Below, piece after piece: positions 28,308 to 38,003 of a stretch of 64,000 nt of DNA; positions within the stretch are counted from its first letter, which is position 1, and each line of letters starts with the position of its first letter. The notes beneath the pieces are model-generated. The model worked only from the letters and a program-made list of their open reading frames with translations, was not told where the DNA came from and made no database searches. The DNA lies in assembly GCF_012641435.1 (NCBI RefSeq), contig NZ_JABAIJ010000006.1:124001-188000 (forward strand), in the 5' to 3' direction. Origin of the DNA: Rhizobium sp. P38BS-XIX. Its GTDB lineage: Bacteria > Pseudomonadota > Alphaproteobacteria > Rhizobiales > Rhizobiaceae. The translations under genes were made by a program, and so were the position numbers.

Positions 28308-28825
28308 TGATTGCATCCTTTCAGGCTGAGAACGTCCCATGGGGCGACGGTCGCTTTTCCCTTGCCCCAGAGCGAAGATTTCTGAATCGAAGGACCGAGC
28401 GCCGGCAGGAAAAGCCGCTCGGCGGCGATCTCGCCTTCGGCCGGCAGCGCCCGGATATGCCCCTTCAGATCGGACGCATAAACCATGCCCTGCCAGACGG
28501 TGCAGGCTCTCAGATCATCTCCGGTCACATCACCTTCGGGGCATGCAAACAGGATTTTGCCATCGGCGCGCAGCTGGTCGTCGGTGCGCATGACAATGCC
28601 GTCCGCCACGACGGCGGTATTGCGCACGGCAAGTTTGAACTTGTTGCTGACAGCAGACTCCGAATCCATCGGTTCGAAGCGCAGCTCGTAGGCATTGTCC
28701 ATATCGACGTAGACAGCCTTCTCCTGCACGCATTCGTCGGCGTAGGCATACAAGGGCGCAAGCGAAAAAGCGGCCGCCGCGCAGCAGATCGGAGCAAATC
28801 TTGCCTTCATCAACCGAGCCGCCAT
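28304..28825 (-). CDS. Hypothetical secreted protein
   Basis: This 173-residue protein has a signal peptide (MAARLMKARFAPICCAAAA, cleavage near AYA). The mature part has several cysteines (DECVQE, FACPEG, RACTVW, GCNQ) that could form two disulfides. No family is recognised. The ATG at 28823-28825 follows the stop of the DUF4241 gene by one base, and its own stop overlaps the SDR start. The three genes thus form a tightly coupled set. Confidence 0.7.
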   Translation of the reverse strand: MAARLMKARFAPICCAAAAFSLAPLYAYADECVQEKAVYVDMDNAYELRFEPMDSESAVSNKFKLAVRNTAVVADGIVMRTDDQLRADGKILFACPEGDVTGDDLRACTVWQGMVYASDLKGHIRALPAEGEIAAERLFLPALGPSIQKSSLWGKGKATVAPWDVLSLKGCNQ

Positions 28826-28826
28826 G

Positions 28827-29576
28827 TCATTCGCCTCCCGGCTTATGACGGCCGTCGGCATTCTCCGTCACGCCGAAATCGGTGAACAGCACGAGAGGCC
28901 GGTCATTGGCATCGAGCCCCCAGAAAACCGGATAGAACCCATCGCCCCAGCCGCTCCAGAACACGGCGACATTGCCGCGCTTGCCGGAGATCGGCCGATG
29001 CATGGTATAATTGTCGCTGTTCGCCTGAAGTTCGGATGCCAGGACATCATCGTAATAATTGATATCGGACGACGACTTCTCGAGCTGGACCTGCTTCTCG
29101 CGTTCCTGGATCAGCGCATAGGTATCGGCATCCATGTGGCAGCCAAGACCCGCATCCACCGGATAACCGAAAAACTCGTCACCCTTCAGCGTCTTGATAT
29201 CCTGGCCCGGGATGACAGCCAGCTCCCAGCGCACCGGCTTGCCCTCGGCAAAACGCATGCTGGCCGCGGCAATACGACCAAAGGCTTGATAGAGCGTGAC
29301 GGGATAATCACCGGGGGTAACAGTTCGCACGAGCGCCGGCCGATCAGGCCCGACAAGCGGATCGCTGGCCACGATGCGCCCGGAGGTCAATTCCACCTTG
29401 CCGATGCGCAGGATATTGATCGAGCGGGCGGCAAGATCGGCGTCGCTGAGCGACGCCAGATCGAGATTGCTACTGAGCTTGGAAATATCGAGTTCCGCCG
29501 CAGCGGCAGTTAATGGCACCCACGCGGCGACAGCGCACAACAATCCGCGCAGCGTCCGCATGGGCCATGTCGACAT
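28827..29576 (-). CDS. DUF4241 domain protein, secreted
   Basis: This 249-residue protein has a signal sequence (about 1-27, cleavage near AAA). The DUF4241 hallmarks are IVASDPLVG, PVTLYQAFGRIAAASMRF, FFGYPVDAGLGCHMDAD and VAVFWSGWGDGFYPVFWGLD. DUF4241 has no established biochemical role. GGAG precedes the ATG at suitable spacing. It is the first of three coupled genes that sit directly downstream of sucB (14 bases after its stop), so it is probably transcribed with the TCA genes. Confidence 0.82.
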   Translation of the reverse strand: MSTWPMRTLRGLLCAVAAWVPLTAAAAELDISKLSSNLDLASLSDADLAARSINILRIGKVELTSGRIVASDPLVGPDRPALVRTVTPGDYPVTLYQAFGRIAAASMRFAEGKPVRWELAVIPGQDIKTLKGDEFFGYPVDAGLGCHMDADTYALIQEREKQVQLEKSSSDINYYDDVLASELQANSDNYTMHRPISGKRGNVAVFWSGWGDGFYPVFWGLDANDRPLVLFTDFGVTENADGRHKPGGE

Positions 29577-29590
29577 GATCCACCGCTCCC

Positions 29591-30826
29591 TTAGAGATCG
29601 AGAACCAGACGTTCCGGATCTTCCAGGCTTTCCTTGACGCGCACGAGGAAGGTCACCGCTTCCTTGCCGTCGACCATGCGGTGATCGTAGGAGAGCGCCA
29701 GATACATCATCGGGCGGATGACGACCTGACCGCCGATGGCGACCGGACGCTCCTGGATCTTGTGCATGCCGAGAATGCCCGACTGCGGTGCATTGAGGAT
29801 CGGCGAGGACATCAGCGAACCGTAAACGCCACCATTGGTGATGGTGAAGGTGCCGCCCTGCATGTCAGCCATCGACAGCGTTCCGTCACGAGCAGCCTTT
29901 GCCAGACGGCCAAGTTCCTTCTCGACTTCGGCGATGGACATCTGGTCGGCGTCGCGGATAACCGGAACGACGAGGCCCTTGTCCGTGCCAACGGCCATGC
30001 CGATGTGGCAGTAGTTCTTGTAGACGATGTCGGTGCCGTCGATCTCGGCGTTGACAGCCGGCAGCTCCTTCAGCGCGTGAGTGACGGCCTTCGTGAAGAA
30101 GCCCATGAAGCCGAGCTTCACGCCATGCTTCTTTTCGAACACGTCCTTGTACTTGTTGCGCAGGTCCATCACGGCCTTCATGTCCACCTCGTTGTAGGTG
30201 GTGAGCATGGCAGCGGTATTCTGCGCATCCTTCAGGCGGCGGGCGATCGTCTGGCGCAGGCGGGTCATCTTGACGCGCTCTTCGCGGTTGACGTCTTCGA
30301 CGGCGGTCGGCGCGCGAGCGGCAACCGGAGCTGCCGGTGCGGCGGCCGGCGTCGAAGCGGCCTTGGCAACGGCTGCGATGGCATCGCCCTTCAGAACCTG
30401 GCCGCGCTTACCGCTGCCTTCGACCTGATCGGCGGAGAGATTGTTTTCAGCAAGCACCTTTGCAGCAGCCGGTGCCGGCGGCATGGAGGTGGCCGGTGCG
30501 GAAGCCGCAGGAGCGGGAGCAGCCGGTGCGGCAGCGGCCGGAGCCGGAGCAGCCGCCGCGGCAACCGGTGCCGGAGCAGCGGCAGCACCGCCAGCGGCGA
30601 TCTGACCGAGCAGCGCGCCAAGACCGACGGTCTCACCTGCCTGCGCAACGATTTCGGAAAGAGTACCTGCAGCCGGTGCGGGAACTTCGATCGTCACCTT
30701 GTCGGTTTCGAGCTCGAGAAGCGGCTCATCGGCCTTGATGGCATCGCCGACCTTCTTGAACCAGGTGCCGACGGTCGCCTCGCTGACGGATTCGCCGAGG
30801 GTAGGAACGCGGATTTCAGTGGCCAT
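29591..30826 (-). CDS. sucB: 2-oxoglutarate dehydrogenase E2, dihydrolipoyl succinyltransferase
   Basis: This 411-residue protein has a single N-terminal lipoyl domain (lipoyl-lysine in LETDKVTIEVPA near residue 43), a long Ala-Pro linker (about 83-115), an E3-binding domain (about 118-155, VLAENNLSADQVEGSGKRG), and the catalytic domain ending with YDHRMVDGKEAVTFL, which bears the active histidine and aspartate. It forms the core of the 2-oxoglutarate dehydrogenase complex. It lies downstream of sucA in the expected order, about 240 bases apart. Confidence 0.97.
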   Translation of the reverse strand: MATEIRVPTLGESVSEATVGTWFKKVGDAIKADEPLLELETDKVTIEVPAPAAGTLSEIVAQAGETVGLGALLGQIAAGGAAAAPAPVAAAAAPAPAAAAPAAPAPAASAPATSMPPAPAAAKVLAENNLSADQVEGSGKRGQVLKGDAIAAVAKAASTPAAAPAAPVAARAPTAVEDVNREERVKMTRLRQTIARRLKDAQNTAAMLTTYNEVDMKAVMDLRNKYKDVFEKKHGVKLGFMGFFTKAVTHALKELPAVNAEIDGTDIVYKNYCHIGMAVGTDKGLVVPVIRDADQMSIAEVEKELGRLAKAARDGTLSMADMQGGTFTITNGGVYGSLMSSPILNAPQSGILGMHKIQERPVAIGGQVVIRPMMYLALSYDHRMVDGKEAVTFLVRVKESLEDPERLVLDL

Positions 30827-30856
30827 TGTTCAGATCCTGATTTTCGTCTTTATGAG

Positions 30857-30988
30857 TTAAATGGAATTCCGGCGACAGAGGCTCGGGCGGCGGATGGCGC
30901 CATCTGCGGCAATCGCCCAACCGGCGACGACCGACCGGGCTGCTGCTTCGTCATGGCGATAGGCGGCATGTGTCTGCATGGCGGCCAT
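30857..30988 (-). CDS. Possible small protein between sucA and sucB
   Basis: A 43-residue frame (MAAMQTHAAYRHDEAAARSV, ending RRNSI) starts at an ATG preceded by GGGGGAG. It fills part of the 242-base gap between the sucA stop and the sucB start. It has no recognised domain, and a chance frame with a good ribosome site is possible. Nothing else was found in the gap. Confidence 0.3.
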   Translation of the reverse strand: MAAMQTHAAYRHDEAAARSVVAGWAIAADGAIRRPSLCRRNSI

Positions 30989-31068
30989 CTTCTCCCCCGT
31001 CGCATCATGCGGAAGGCAGGAGCGCGACGACGCGATTTTCAAACGAAAACACATCGTCGCGCAACCCC

Positions 31069-34053
31069 TCAACCGCCGAGCGCGTCCTCGAGGAACGCCG
31101 CAAGCTGCGACAGGTGCTTGGACATCAGGCCCGTCGCTGGAGAGGCGGCAGCCGGACGGCCGGTGTAGCGAACGCGCTGATACTTGGCATCGATATGGGC
31201 AAGCACCCATTCCAGGTATGGATCGATGAAGGACCACGCGCCCATGTTCTTCGGCTCTTCCTGGCACCAGACCATTTCCGCGTTACGGAAGCGGCTGAGC
31301 TCGTTGATGAGCGCCTTGGCCGGGAACGGATAGAGCTGTTCGATACGCAGCAGGTAGATATCGTCGATGCCGCGCTTCTCACGCTCTTCCAGGAGATCGT
31401 AGTAGACCTTGCCCGAGCAGATGACGACGCGACGGATCTTGTTGTCCTTCTGCAGCTTGATCGGACCGTCCTTGATCACTTCCGCATCATCCCAGAGCAG
31501 ACGGTGGAAGGAGGTATCTCCCGCCATCTCTGCGAGACCCGACACTGCGCGCTTGTGGCGCAGCAGAGACTTCGGCGTCATCAGGATCAGCGGCTTGCGG
31601 AAGTCGCGCTTCAGCTGACGGCGCAGGATGTGGAAGTAGTTCGCCGGCGTCGTGACGTTGGCGACCTGCATGTTGTCTTCGGCGCAAAGCTGCAGATAGC
31701 GTTCGAGGCGAGCCGAAGAGTGTTCCGGACCCTGGCCTTCATAGCCATGCGGCAGCAGGCAGACGAGACCCGACATGCGCAGCCACTTGCGTTCGCCGGA
31801 CGAGATGAACTGGTCGAAAACGACCTGCGCACCGTTGGCGAAGTCACCGAACTGGGCTTCCCACAGGGTCAGCGCATTCGGACGGGCCAGCGAGTAGCCG
31901 TATTCGAAGCCGAGAACCGCTTCTTCCGAAAGCATCGAGTTGATGACTTCGTAGCGAGCCTGGGTCGGCGAGAGGTTGGCGAGCGGGATGTAACGCTCTT
32001 CGGTCTCCTGATCGTAGAGAACCGAATGACGCTGCGAGAACGTACCACGTTCGCAGTCCTGGCCGGACAGGCGGATCTTGTGGCCTTCGACGACAAGCGA
32101 GCCGAATGCCAAAGCTTCCGCCATGGCCCAGTCGATGCCTTCAGTCGTCTGCACCATGTTGGCGCGGTTTTCCATGAAGCGCTGGATAGTACGATGTGCA
32201 TGGAAGCCTTCCGGAATTTCCGAAAGCTTGCGTCCGATGTCCTTCAACGTCTTCATCGGCACGCCGGTCTTGCCGCGGCGCTGCTCATCGGCGTTGTCGG
32301 CCGTGTGCAGACCGGACCACTCACCGTCAAGCCAGTCGGCCTTGTTCGGCTTGTAGTGCTGGCCGGCTTCGAACTCCTGCTCGAGATGCGCGCGCCAGTC
32401 GGCCTTCATCTTTTCGATTTCGCCTTCGGTCAACACGCCTTCGCTGACAAGACGCTGCGAATAGATCTGCAGCACCGTCTTATGCGCGCGAATGACCTTA
32501 TACATGTTCGGCTGCGTGAAGGACGGTTCATCGCCTTCATTATGGCCGTAACGGCGATAGCAGAACATGTCGAGGACCACAGGCTTGTGGAACTTCATGC
32601 GGAATTCGGTCGCGATCTTGGCCGCGTAGACAACGGCTTCCGGATCGTCGCCGTTGACGTGGAAAATCGGAGCTTCGATCATCTTCGCGACGTCGGACGG
32701 ATAAGGCGACGAGCGCGAGAAAGCCGGGTTGGTGGTGAAGCCGATCTGGTTGTTGATGATGACGTGCATCGTGCCGGCAACGCGATGGCCGCGCAGACCG
32801 GAAAGACCAAGGATTTCGGCGGTCACGCCCTGACCGGCGAAAGCCGCGTCACCGTGGATCAGCAGCGGTACGACCTTGGCGCGCTCGGACAAGGGAATGA
32901 TGTCACCGTCCCACTGCGTGGCGCCCATGTCCTGCTTCGCACGGACCTTGCCCATGACGACTGGATTGACGATTTCCAGGTGCGACGGGTTTGCCGTCAG
33001 CGAAACGTGCACCTTGCTGCCGTCGAAATCACGGTCCGAGGAGGCGCCGAGATGGTACTTCACGTCGCCGGAACCTTCGACTTCGTCAGGCGCGTAGGAG
33101 CCGCCCTTGAATTCGTGGAAGATGGCGCGGTGCGGCTTGCCCATGACCTGGGACAGCACGTTCAGACGGCCGCGGTGGGCCATGCCGAAGACGGCTTCAC
33201 GCAGACCGAGCTGGCTGCCGCTCTTCAGGATCTGCTCGAGCGCCGGGATCAACGATTCGCCACCGTCGAGACCGAAACGCTTCGTGCCCTTGAACTTGAC
33301 GTCGAGGAACTGTTCGTAGCCTTCGGCCTCGATGACCTTCTGAAGAATGGTCTTCTTGCGCTCGGGGTTGAAGGCGATGCCCTTGTCCGGCCCTTCGATG
33401 CGCTCCTGAATCCAGGCCTTCTCCTCAGGATTGGAGATGTGCATGAATTCCACGCCGAGCGTCGAGCAGTAGGTGCGCTCGAGAATCTCGATCATTTCGC
33501 GCACGCTGGCATATTCGAGGCCAAGCACGTTATCGATGAAGATCTTGCGGTCGAGGTCAGCCTCAGTGAAGCCATAGGCTTCCGGCGACAGTTCCTTGTA
33601 GTCTTCGACCGGAGCGGCAATCCCGAGCGGATCGAGCTTGGCATGCAGGTGGCCACGCATGCGATAGGCGCGGATCATCATGATGGCGCGAACGCTGTCG
33701 CGCGTCGCCTGCAGGATGTCGGTCGTATCTGCCGGTGCGCTGGCGACTTCGGCCTTGGCCTTCAGCTTGGTCTCGATGACCTTTTCGACCACGCCCCAGT
33801 CGCCATCGAGCGCCGAAACAAGCTCGCCCTTTGCAGGGATCGGCCAGTTCTTGCGCTGCCAGGAAGCACCCTTGGCTGCCCGCTTCACGTCCTCGGGACT
33901 GTCCTCGAGCGCCTTGAAGAATGACCGCCATTCGTCGGAGACCGACGACGGGTCATCCTCATAGCGCGCATAGAGCTGCTCGATATAGGCAGCGTTGGCG
34001 CCATCCAGGAACGAGGTGATCTGAAATTGCTCGTTGGCTTCTTGCCTTGCCAT
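31069..34053 (-). CDS. sucA: 2-oxoglutarate dehydrogenase E1 component
   Basis: This 994-residue protein has the thiamine-diphosphate dehydrogenase layout. It begins MARQEANEQFQITSFLDGAN, and carries GMAHRGRLNVLSQVMGKP, LLIHGDAAFAGQGV and INNQIGFTT, with the conserved C-terminal transketolase-like half (QFGDFANGAQVVFDQF). It decarboxylates 2-oxoglutarate and passes the succinyl group to SucB. The ATG at 34053 is chosen by family match although no clear ribosome site precedes it. A 174-base leader with inverted repeats separates it from sucD. Confidence 0.97.
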   Translation of the reverse strand: MARQEANEQFQITSFLDGANAAYIEQLYARYEDDPSSVSDEWRSFFKALEDSPEDVKRAAKGASWQRKNWPIPAKGELVSALDGDWGVVEKVIETKLKAKAEVASAPADTTDILQATRDSVRAIMMIRAYRMRGHLHAKLDPLGIAAPVEDYKELSPEAYGFTEADLDRKIFIDNVLGLEYASVREMIEILERTYCSTLGVEFMHISNPEEKAWIQERIEGPDKGIAFNPERKKTILQKVIEAEGYEQFLDVKFKGTKRFGLDGGESLIPALEQILKSGSQLGLREAVFGMAHRGRLNVLSQVMGKPHRAIFHEFKGGSYAPDEVEGSGDVKYHLGASSDRDFDGSKVHVSLTANPSHLEIVNPVVMGKVRAKQDMGATQWDGDIIPLSERAKVVPLLIHGDAAFAGQGVTAEILGLSGLRGHRVAGTMHVIINNQIGFTTNPAFSRSSPYPSDVAKMIEAPIFHVNGDDPEAVVYAAKIATEFRMKFHKPVVLDMFCYRRYGHNEGDEPSFTQPNMYKVIRAHKTVLQIYSQRLVSEGVLTEGEIEKMKADWRAHLEQEFEAGQHYKPNKADWLDGEWSGLHTADNADEQRRGKTGVPMKTLKDIGRKLSEIPEGFHAHRTIQRFMENRANMVQTTEGIDWAMAEALAFGSLVVEGHKIRLSGQDCERGTFSQRHSVLYDQETEERYIPLANLSPTQARYEVINSMLSEEAVLGFEYGYSLARPNALTLWEAQFGDFANGAQVVFDQFISSGERKWLRMSGLVCLLPHGYEGQGPEHSSARLERYLQLCAEDNMQVANVTTPANYFHILRRQLKRDFRKPLILMTPKSLLRHKRAVSGLAEMAGDTSFHRLLWDDAEVIKDGPIKLQKDNKIRRVVICSGKVYYDLLEEREKRGIDDIYLLRIEQLYPFPAKALINELSRFRNAEMVWCQEEPKNMGAWSFIDPYLEWVLAHIDAKYQRVRYTGRPAAASPATGLMSKHLSQLAAFLEDALGG

Positions 34054-34175
34054 GGTGATATGCGGACGCCTTCGTCCGCCTCCCGACTTGATTTGCATTG
34101 CCGGCTTATGGACGTCCGGCGACCGTATTTCGTCCGCGATCTGTTGGACCGCACATCCGCTTTCGCGGGTCGAAG

Positions 34176-34209
34176 CCGGACGGGATAGGCAATGCCGCCA
34201 CCCGTCCGG
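34176..34209. repeat. 9-bp perfect inverted repeat in the sucD-sucA gap
   Basis: CCGGACGGG (34176-34184) and CCCGTCCGG (34201-34209) are perfectly complementary around a 16-base loop. A smaller CCGC/GCGG hairpin lies next to it near 34157. Both are in the 174-base leader between sucD and sucA. No T-run follows, so an mRNA-processing or attenuation role is more likely than simple termination. Confidence 0.55.
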
Positions 34210-34227
34210 GTCTTGCTATAGGTAGGT

Positions 34228-35130
34228 TCAGCCCTTGAGGACTTCCACCAGCGTCTTGCCGAGACGCGCCGGCGATGGCGACACGCGAATGCCTGCCGCT
34301 TCCATCGCTGCAATCTTGTCTTCCGCGCCGCCCTTGCCGCCCGAAATCACGGCGCCTGCGTGGCCCATGGTGCGGCCGGGAGGTGCCGTGCGGCCGGCGA
34401 TAAAGCCGACCATCGGCTTCTTGCGGCCCTTCTTGGCTTCATCCTTGAGGAACTGCGCGGCTTCTTCTTCAGCCGAACCGCCGATTTCGCCGATCATGAT
34501 GATCGACTTGGTTTCGTCGTCCGCGAGGAACATTTCCAGGATGTCGATGAATTCGGTGCCCTTGACCGGGTCGCCGCCGATGCCGACAGCCGTCGTCTGG
34601 CCAAGACCTTCATTGGTGGTCTGGAACACGGCTTCGTAGGTGAGCGTGCCGGAACGCGAGAGAACGCCGACGGAGCCCTTCTTGAAGATGGAGCCCGGCA
34701 TGATACCGATCTTGCATTCGTTCGGGGTCAGAACGCCCGGGCAGTTCGGTCCGATCAGACGCGACTTCGACTTGATCAGACGGTCCTTGACCTTGACCAT
34801 GTCGGCAACCGGAATGCCTTCCGTGATGCAGACGATCAGCGGGATCTCGGCGTCGATCGCTTCGAGGATCGCCGCCGCGGCGCCTGCCGGCGGTACGTAG
34901 ATGACCGAGGCGTTGGCGCCGGTGGCATCCTTGCCTTCGGCGACGGACTTGAAGATCGGCAGCTTTTCGCCGTCCTTGCCGGTCCAGGTTTCACCGCCCT
35001 TGGACGGGTGGATACCGCCGACCATCTTCGTGCCGTGATAGGCAAGAGCCTGTTCGGTGTGGAAGGTACCGGTCTTGCCGGTCAGGCCCTGAACCAGAAC
35101 CTTGGTGTCTTTGTTGATGAGAATAGACAT
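34228..35130 (-). CDS. sucD: Succinyl-CoA synthetase alpha subunit
   Basis: This 300-residue protein begins MSILINKDTKVLVQGLTGKT, carries the CoA-binding Rossmann domain, PNCPGVLTPNECKIGIMPG, and the phosphohistidine region TMGHAGAVISGGKGGAEDK. It forms succinate and a nucleoside triphosphate from succinyl-CoA with SucC. It is separated from sucC by a DUF1579 gene, an unusual insertion in an otherwise paired sucCD. Confidence 0.97.
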   Translation of the reverse strand: MSILINKDTKVLVQGLTGKTGTFHTEQALAYHGTKMVGGIHPSKGGETWTGKDGEKLPIFKSVAEGKDATGANASVIYVPPAGAAAAILEAIDAEIPLIVCITEGIPVADMVKVKDRLIKSKSRLIGPNCPGVLTPNECKIGIMPGSIFKKGSVGVLSRSGTLTYEAVFQTTNEGLGQTTAVGIGGDPVKGTEFIDILEMFLADDETKSIIMIGEIGGSAEEEAAQFLKDEAKKGRKKPMVGFIAGRTAPPGRTMGHAGAVISGGKGGAEDKIAAMEAAGIRVSPSPARLGKTLVEVLKG

Positions 35131-35142
35131 GCGAGGCCTTTG

Positions 35143-35634
35143 TTACGAGAGGTTGGAAGACGCGGAGGCAACGCGGCGATATAAGCCGCTGACGACCTCC
35201 TGCCATGTATCGCTGCCGACAGGCGAGAACGTGACGCCCATGCGGTAGCAGTCTTCATTTTCGAACTGAAAGAGAGTGCGCTGCGCACCGCGCGGCGAGA
35301 CCTTGGTCAGGACAAGCTTGCCATCGATCCACTCGCCGGAAGCCGGCGCGGCAGGCACGAAGCCCACCGTATCGAATTGATAGAGCTTGTAGGCCTGATC
35401 CGCAGCGTCGAAGCCGAAAATATTCCGGGCTTCGAACGATGTGGCTCCGTCCCGCGTCTGCACGTAGTGCTGTTCGACGAACGCACCGTCGAACAGACAC
35501 TGGGCCGTGAGGCGCGCGGTTGCCGTGCCTTCCTTCGTCCAGGCCGAAGCCGCGACATGCTCTTCCCCTTCCCAGGTGCCGGCAAAGGCACCGAGGCGAA
35601 GATGAGCAGCCGTTGGAGCGAAGGAAGCAGCCAT
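35143..35634 (-). CDS. DUF1579-type small protein inserted between sucC and sucD
   Basis: This 163-residue protein resembles the DUF1579/lipocalin-like group, with an N-terminal LGAFAGTWEGEEHV followed by beta-strand-rich sequence (ARNIFGFDAADQAYKLYQFD, GEWIDGKLVL). No signal peptide is seen. Its stop and start lie 12 bases before sucD and 5 bases after sucC, so it is translated from the same message. A fatty-acid or small-ligand binding barrel is a possible role, but the function is unknown. Confidence 0.72.
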   Translation of the reverse strand: MAASFAPTAAHLRLGAFAGTWEGEEHVAASAWTKEGTATARLTAQCLFDGAFVEQHYVQTRDGATSFEARNIFGFDAADQAYKLYQFDTVGFVPAAPASGEWIDGKLVLTKVSPRGAQRTLFQFENEDCYRMGVTFSPVGSDTWQEVVSGLYRRVASASSNLS

Positions 35635-35639
35635 CCCGA

Positions 35640-36833
<1,194 letters not shown>

Positions 36834-36860
36834 GGATTTATCCCTGTTATAGCGCGGAAA

Positions 36861-37823
36861 TTACTTCAGCGACGGCGCGATCGTGGCGCAGGCTTCGCAA
36901 AGACCCGCAACGGCTGCAACCGACTTGTCGAAGGCTTCCTTTTCGGCCTTGTTCAGGTCGATTTCGATGACGCGCTCGATGCCGCCGGCACCGATGACGG
37001 TGGGAACGCCGACATACATGTCCTTGACGCCATACTGGCCGTCGAGGTGAGCGGCGCAAGGCAGAACGCGCTTCTTGTCCTTGAGGTAGGATTCAGCCAT
37101 TGCGATGGCCGAAGCGGCCGGAGCGTAGTAGGCCGAACCGGTCTTCAGCAGACCGACGATTTCGGCGCCGCCATCACGGGTGCGCTGGATGATTTCTTCG
37201 AGGCGCTCGGCGGTCAGCCAGCCCATGGTGACGAGATCCGTCAGCGGGATGCCGGCAACGGTGGAGTAACGAGCGAGCGGAACCATCGAGTCGCCGTGGC
37301 CACCGAGAACGAAAGCGGTGACGTCTTCGACTGATACGTTGAATTCCTTGGCAAGGAACAGGCGGAAGCGCGACGAGTCGAGCACGCCGGCCATGCCGAC
37401 GACCTTGTTGGCCGGGAGGCCGGAGAACTTCTGCAGCGCCCAGACCATGGCGTCGAGCGGGTTGGTGATGCAGATCACGAAAGCGTTCGGGGCATACTTC
37501 TTGATGCCGGCGCCGACCTGCTCCATGACCTTGAGGTTGATGCCGAGAAGATCGTCGCGGCTCATGCCCGGCTTGCGGGGAACGCCGGCGGTGACGATGC
37601 AGACGTCAGCGCCTTCAATCGCGGAGTAGTCGCTGGCGCCGGTGAGGTTGGCGTCAAAGCCTTCGACCGGAGAAGACTGGGCGATGTCGAGACCCTTGCC
37701 CTGAGGGATGCCGTCCGCGATGTCGAACAGGACGATGTCGCCCAGTTCCTTCAGGCCGGCGAGATGCGCCAGCGTGCCACCAATCATGCCAGAACCAATA
37801 AGTGCGATCTTGTTGCGCGCCAT
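36861..37823 (-). CDS. mdh: Malate dehydrogenase
   Basis: This 320-residue protein belongs to the LDH-like malate dehydrogenase group. It has IALIGSGMIGGTLAHLAG for NAD binding, the substrate-loop arginines in GVPRKPGMSRDDL, ITNPLDAMVW, and the catalytic histidine in LGGHGDSMVPL. It oxidises malate to oxaloacetate. AAAGGA lies 9 bases before the ATG at 37823. It is the first gene of the mdh-suc series, and the 180 bases upstream (37824-38003) hold its A/T-rich promoter region, in which I could not fix a single -35/-10 pair. Confidence 0.96.
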   Translation of the reverse strand: MARNKIALIGSGMIGGTLAHLAGLKELGDIVLFDIADGIPQGKGLDIAQSSPVEGFDANLTGASDYSAIEGADVCIVTAGVPRKPGMSRDDLLGINLKVMEQVGAGIKKYAPNAFVICITNPLDAMVWALQKFSGLPANKVVGMAGVLDSSRFRLFLAKEFNVSVEDVTAFVLGGHGDSMVPLARYSTVAGIPLTDLVTMGWLTAERLEEIIQRTRDGGAEIVGLLKTGSAYYAPAASAIAMAESYLKDKKRVLPCAAHLDGQYGVKDMYVGVPTVIGAGGIERVIEIDLNKAEKEAFDKSVAAVAGLCEACATIAPSLK

Positions 37824-38003
37824 TTCGGTGTATCCTTTGCGATCAAAATCCGTGGCGGGACGCCGAGCACGGCATCCACAATAGCCGTCAATCGCATAGA
37901 CCCAAAGGGCCAAATTGGCAATTGATTATTTTGAGAGCAGCAATTTCAATCGGTTAGATCGTAAAATTCTTACGTAAACGTAACTCGATTTGTCACCGAA
38001 TTG

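Noticed and set aside
30970..33924. A 984-residue open frame on the plus strand
   Set aside because: It is entirely antisense to sucA. GC-rich codon use makes long mirror frames, and its translation lacks any family signature.
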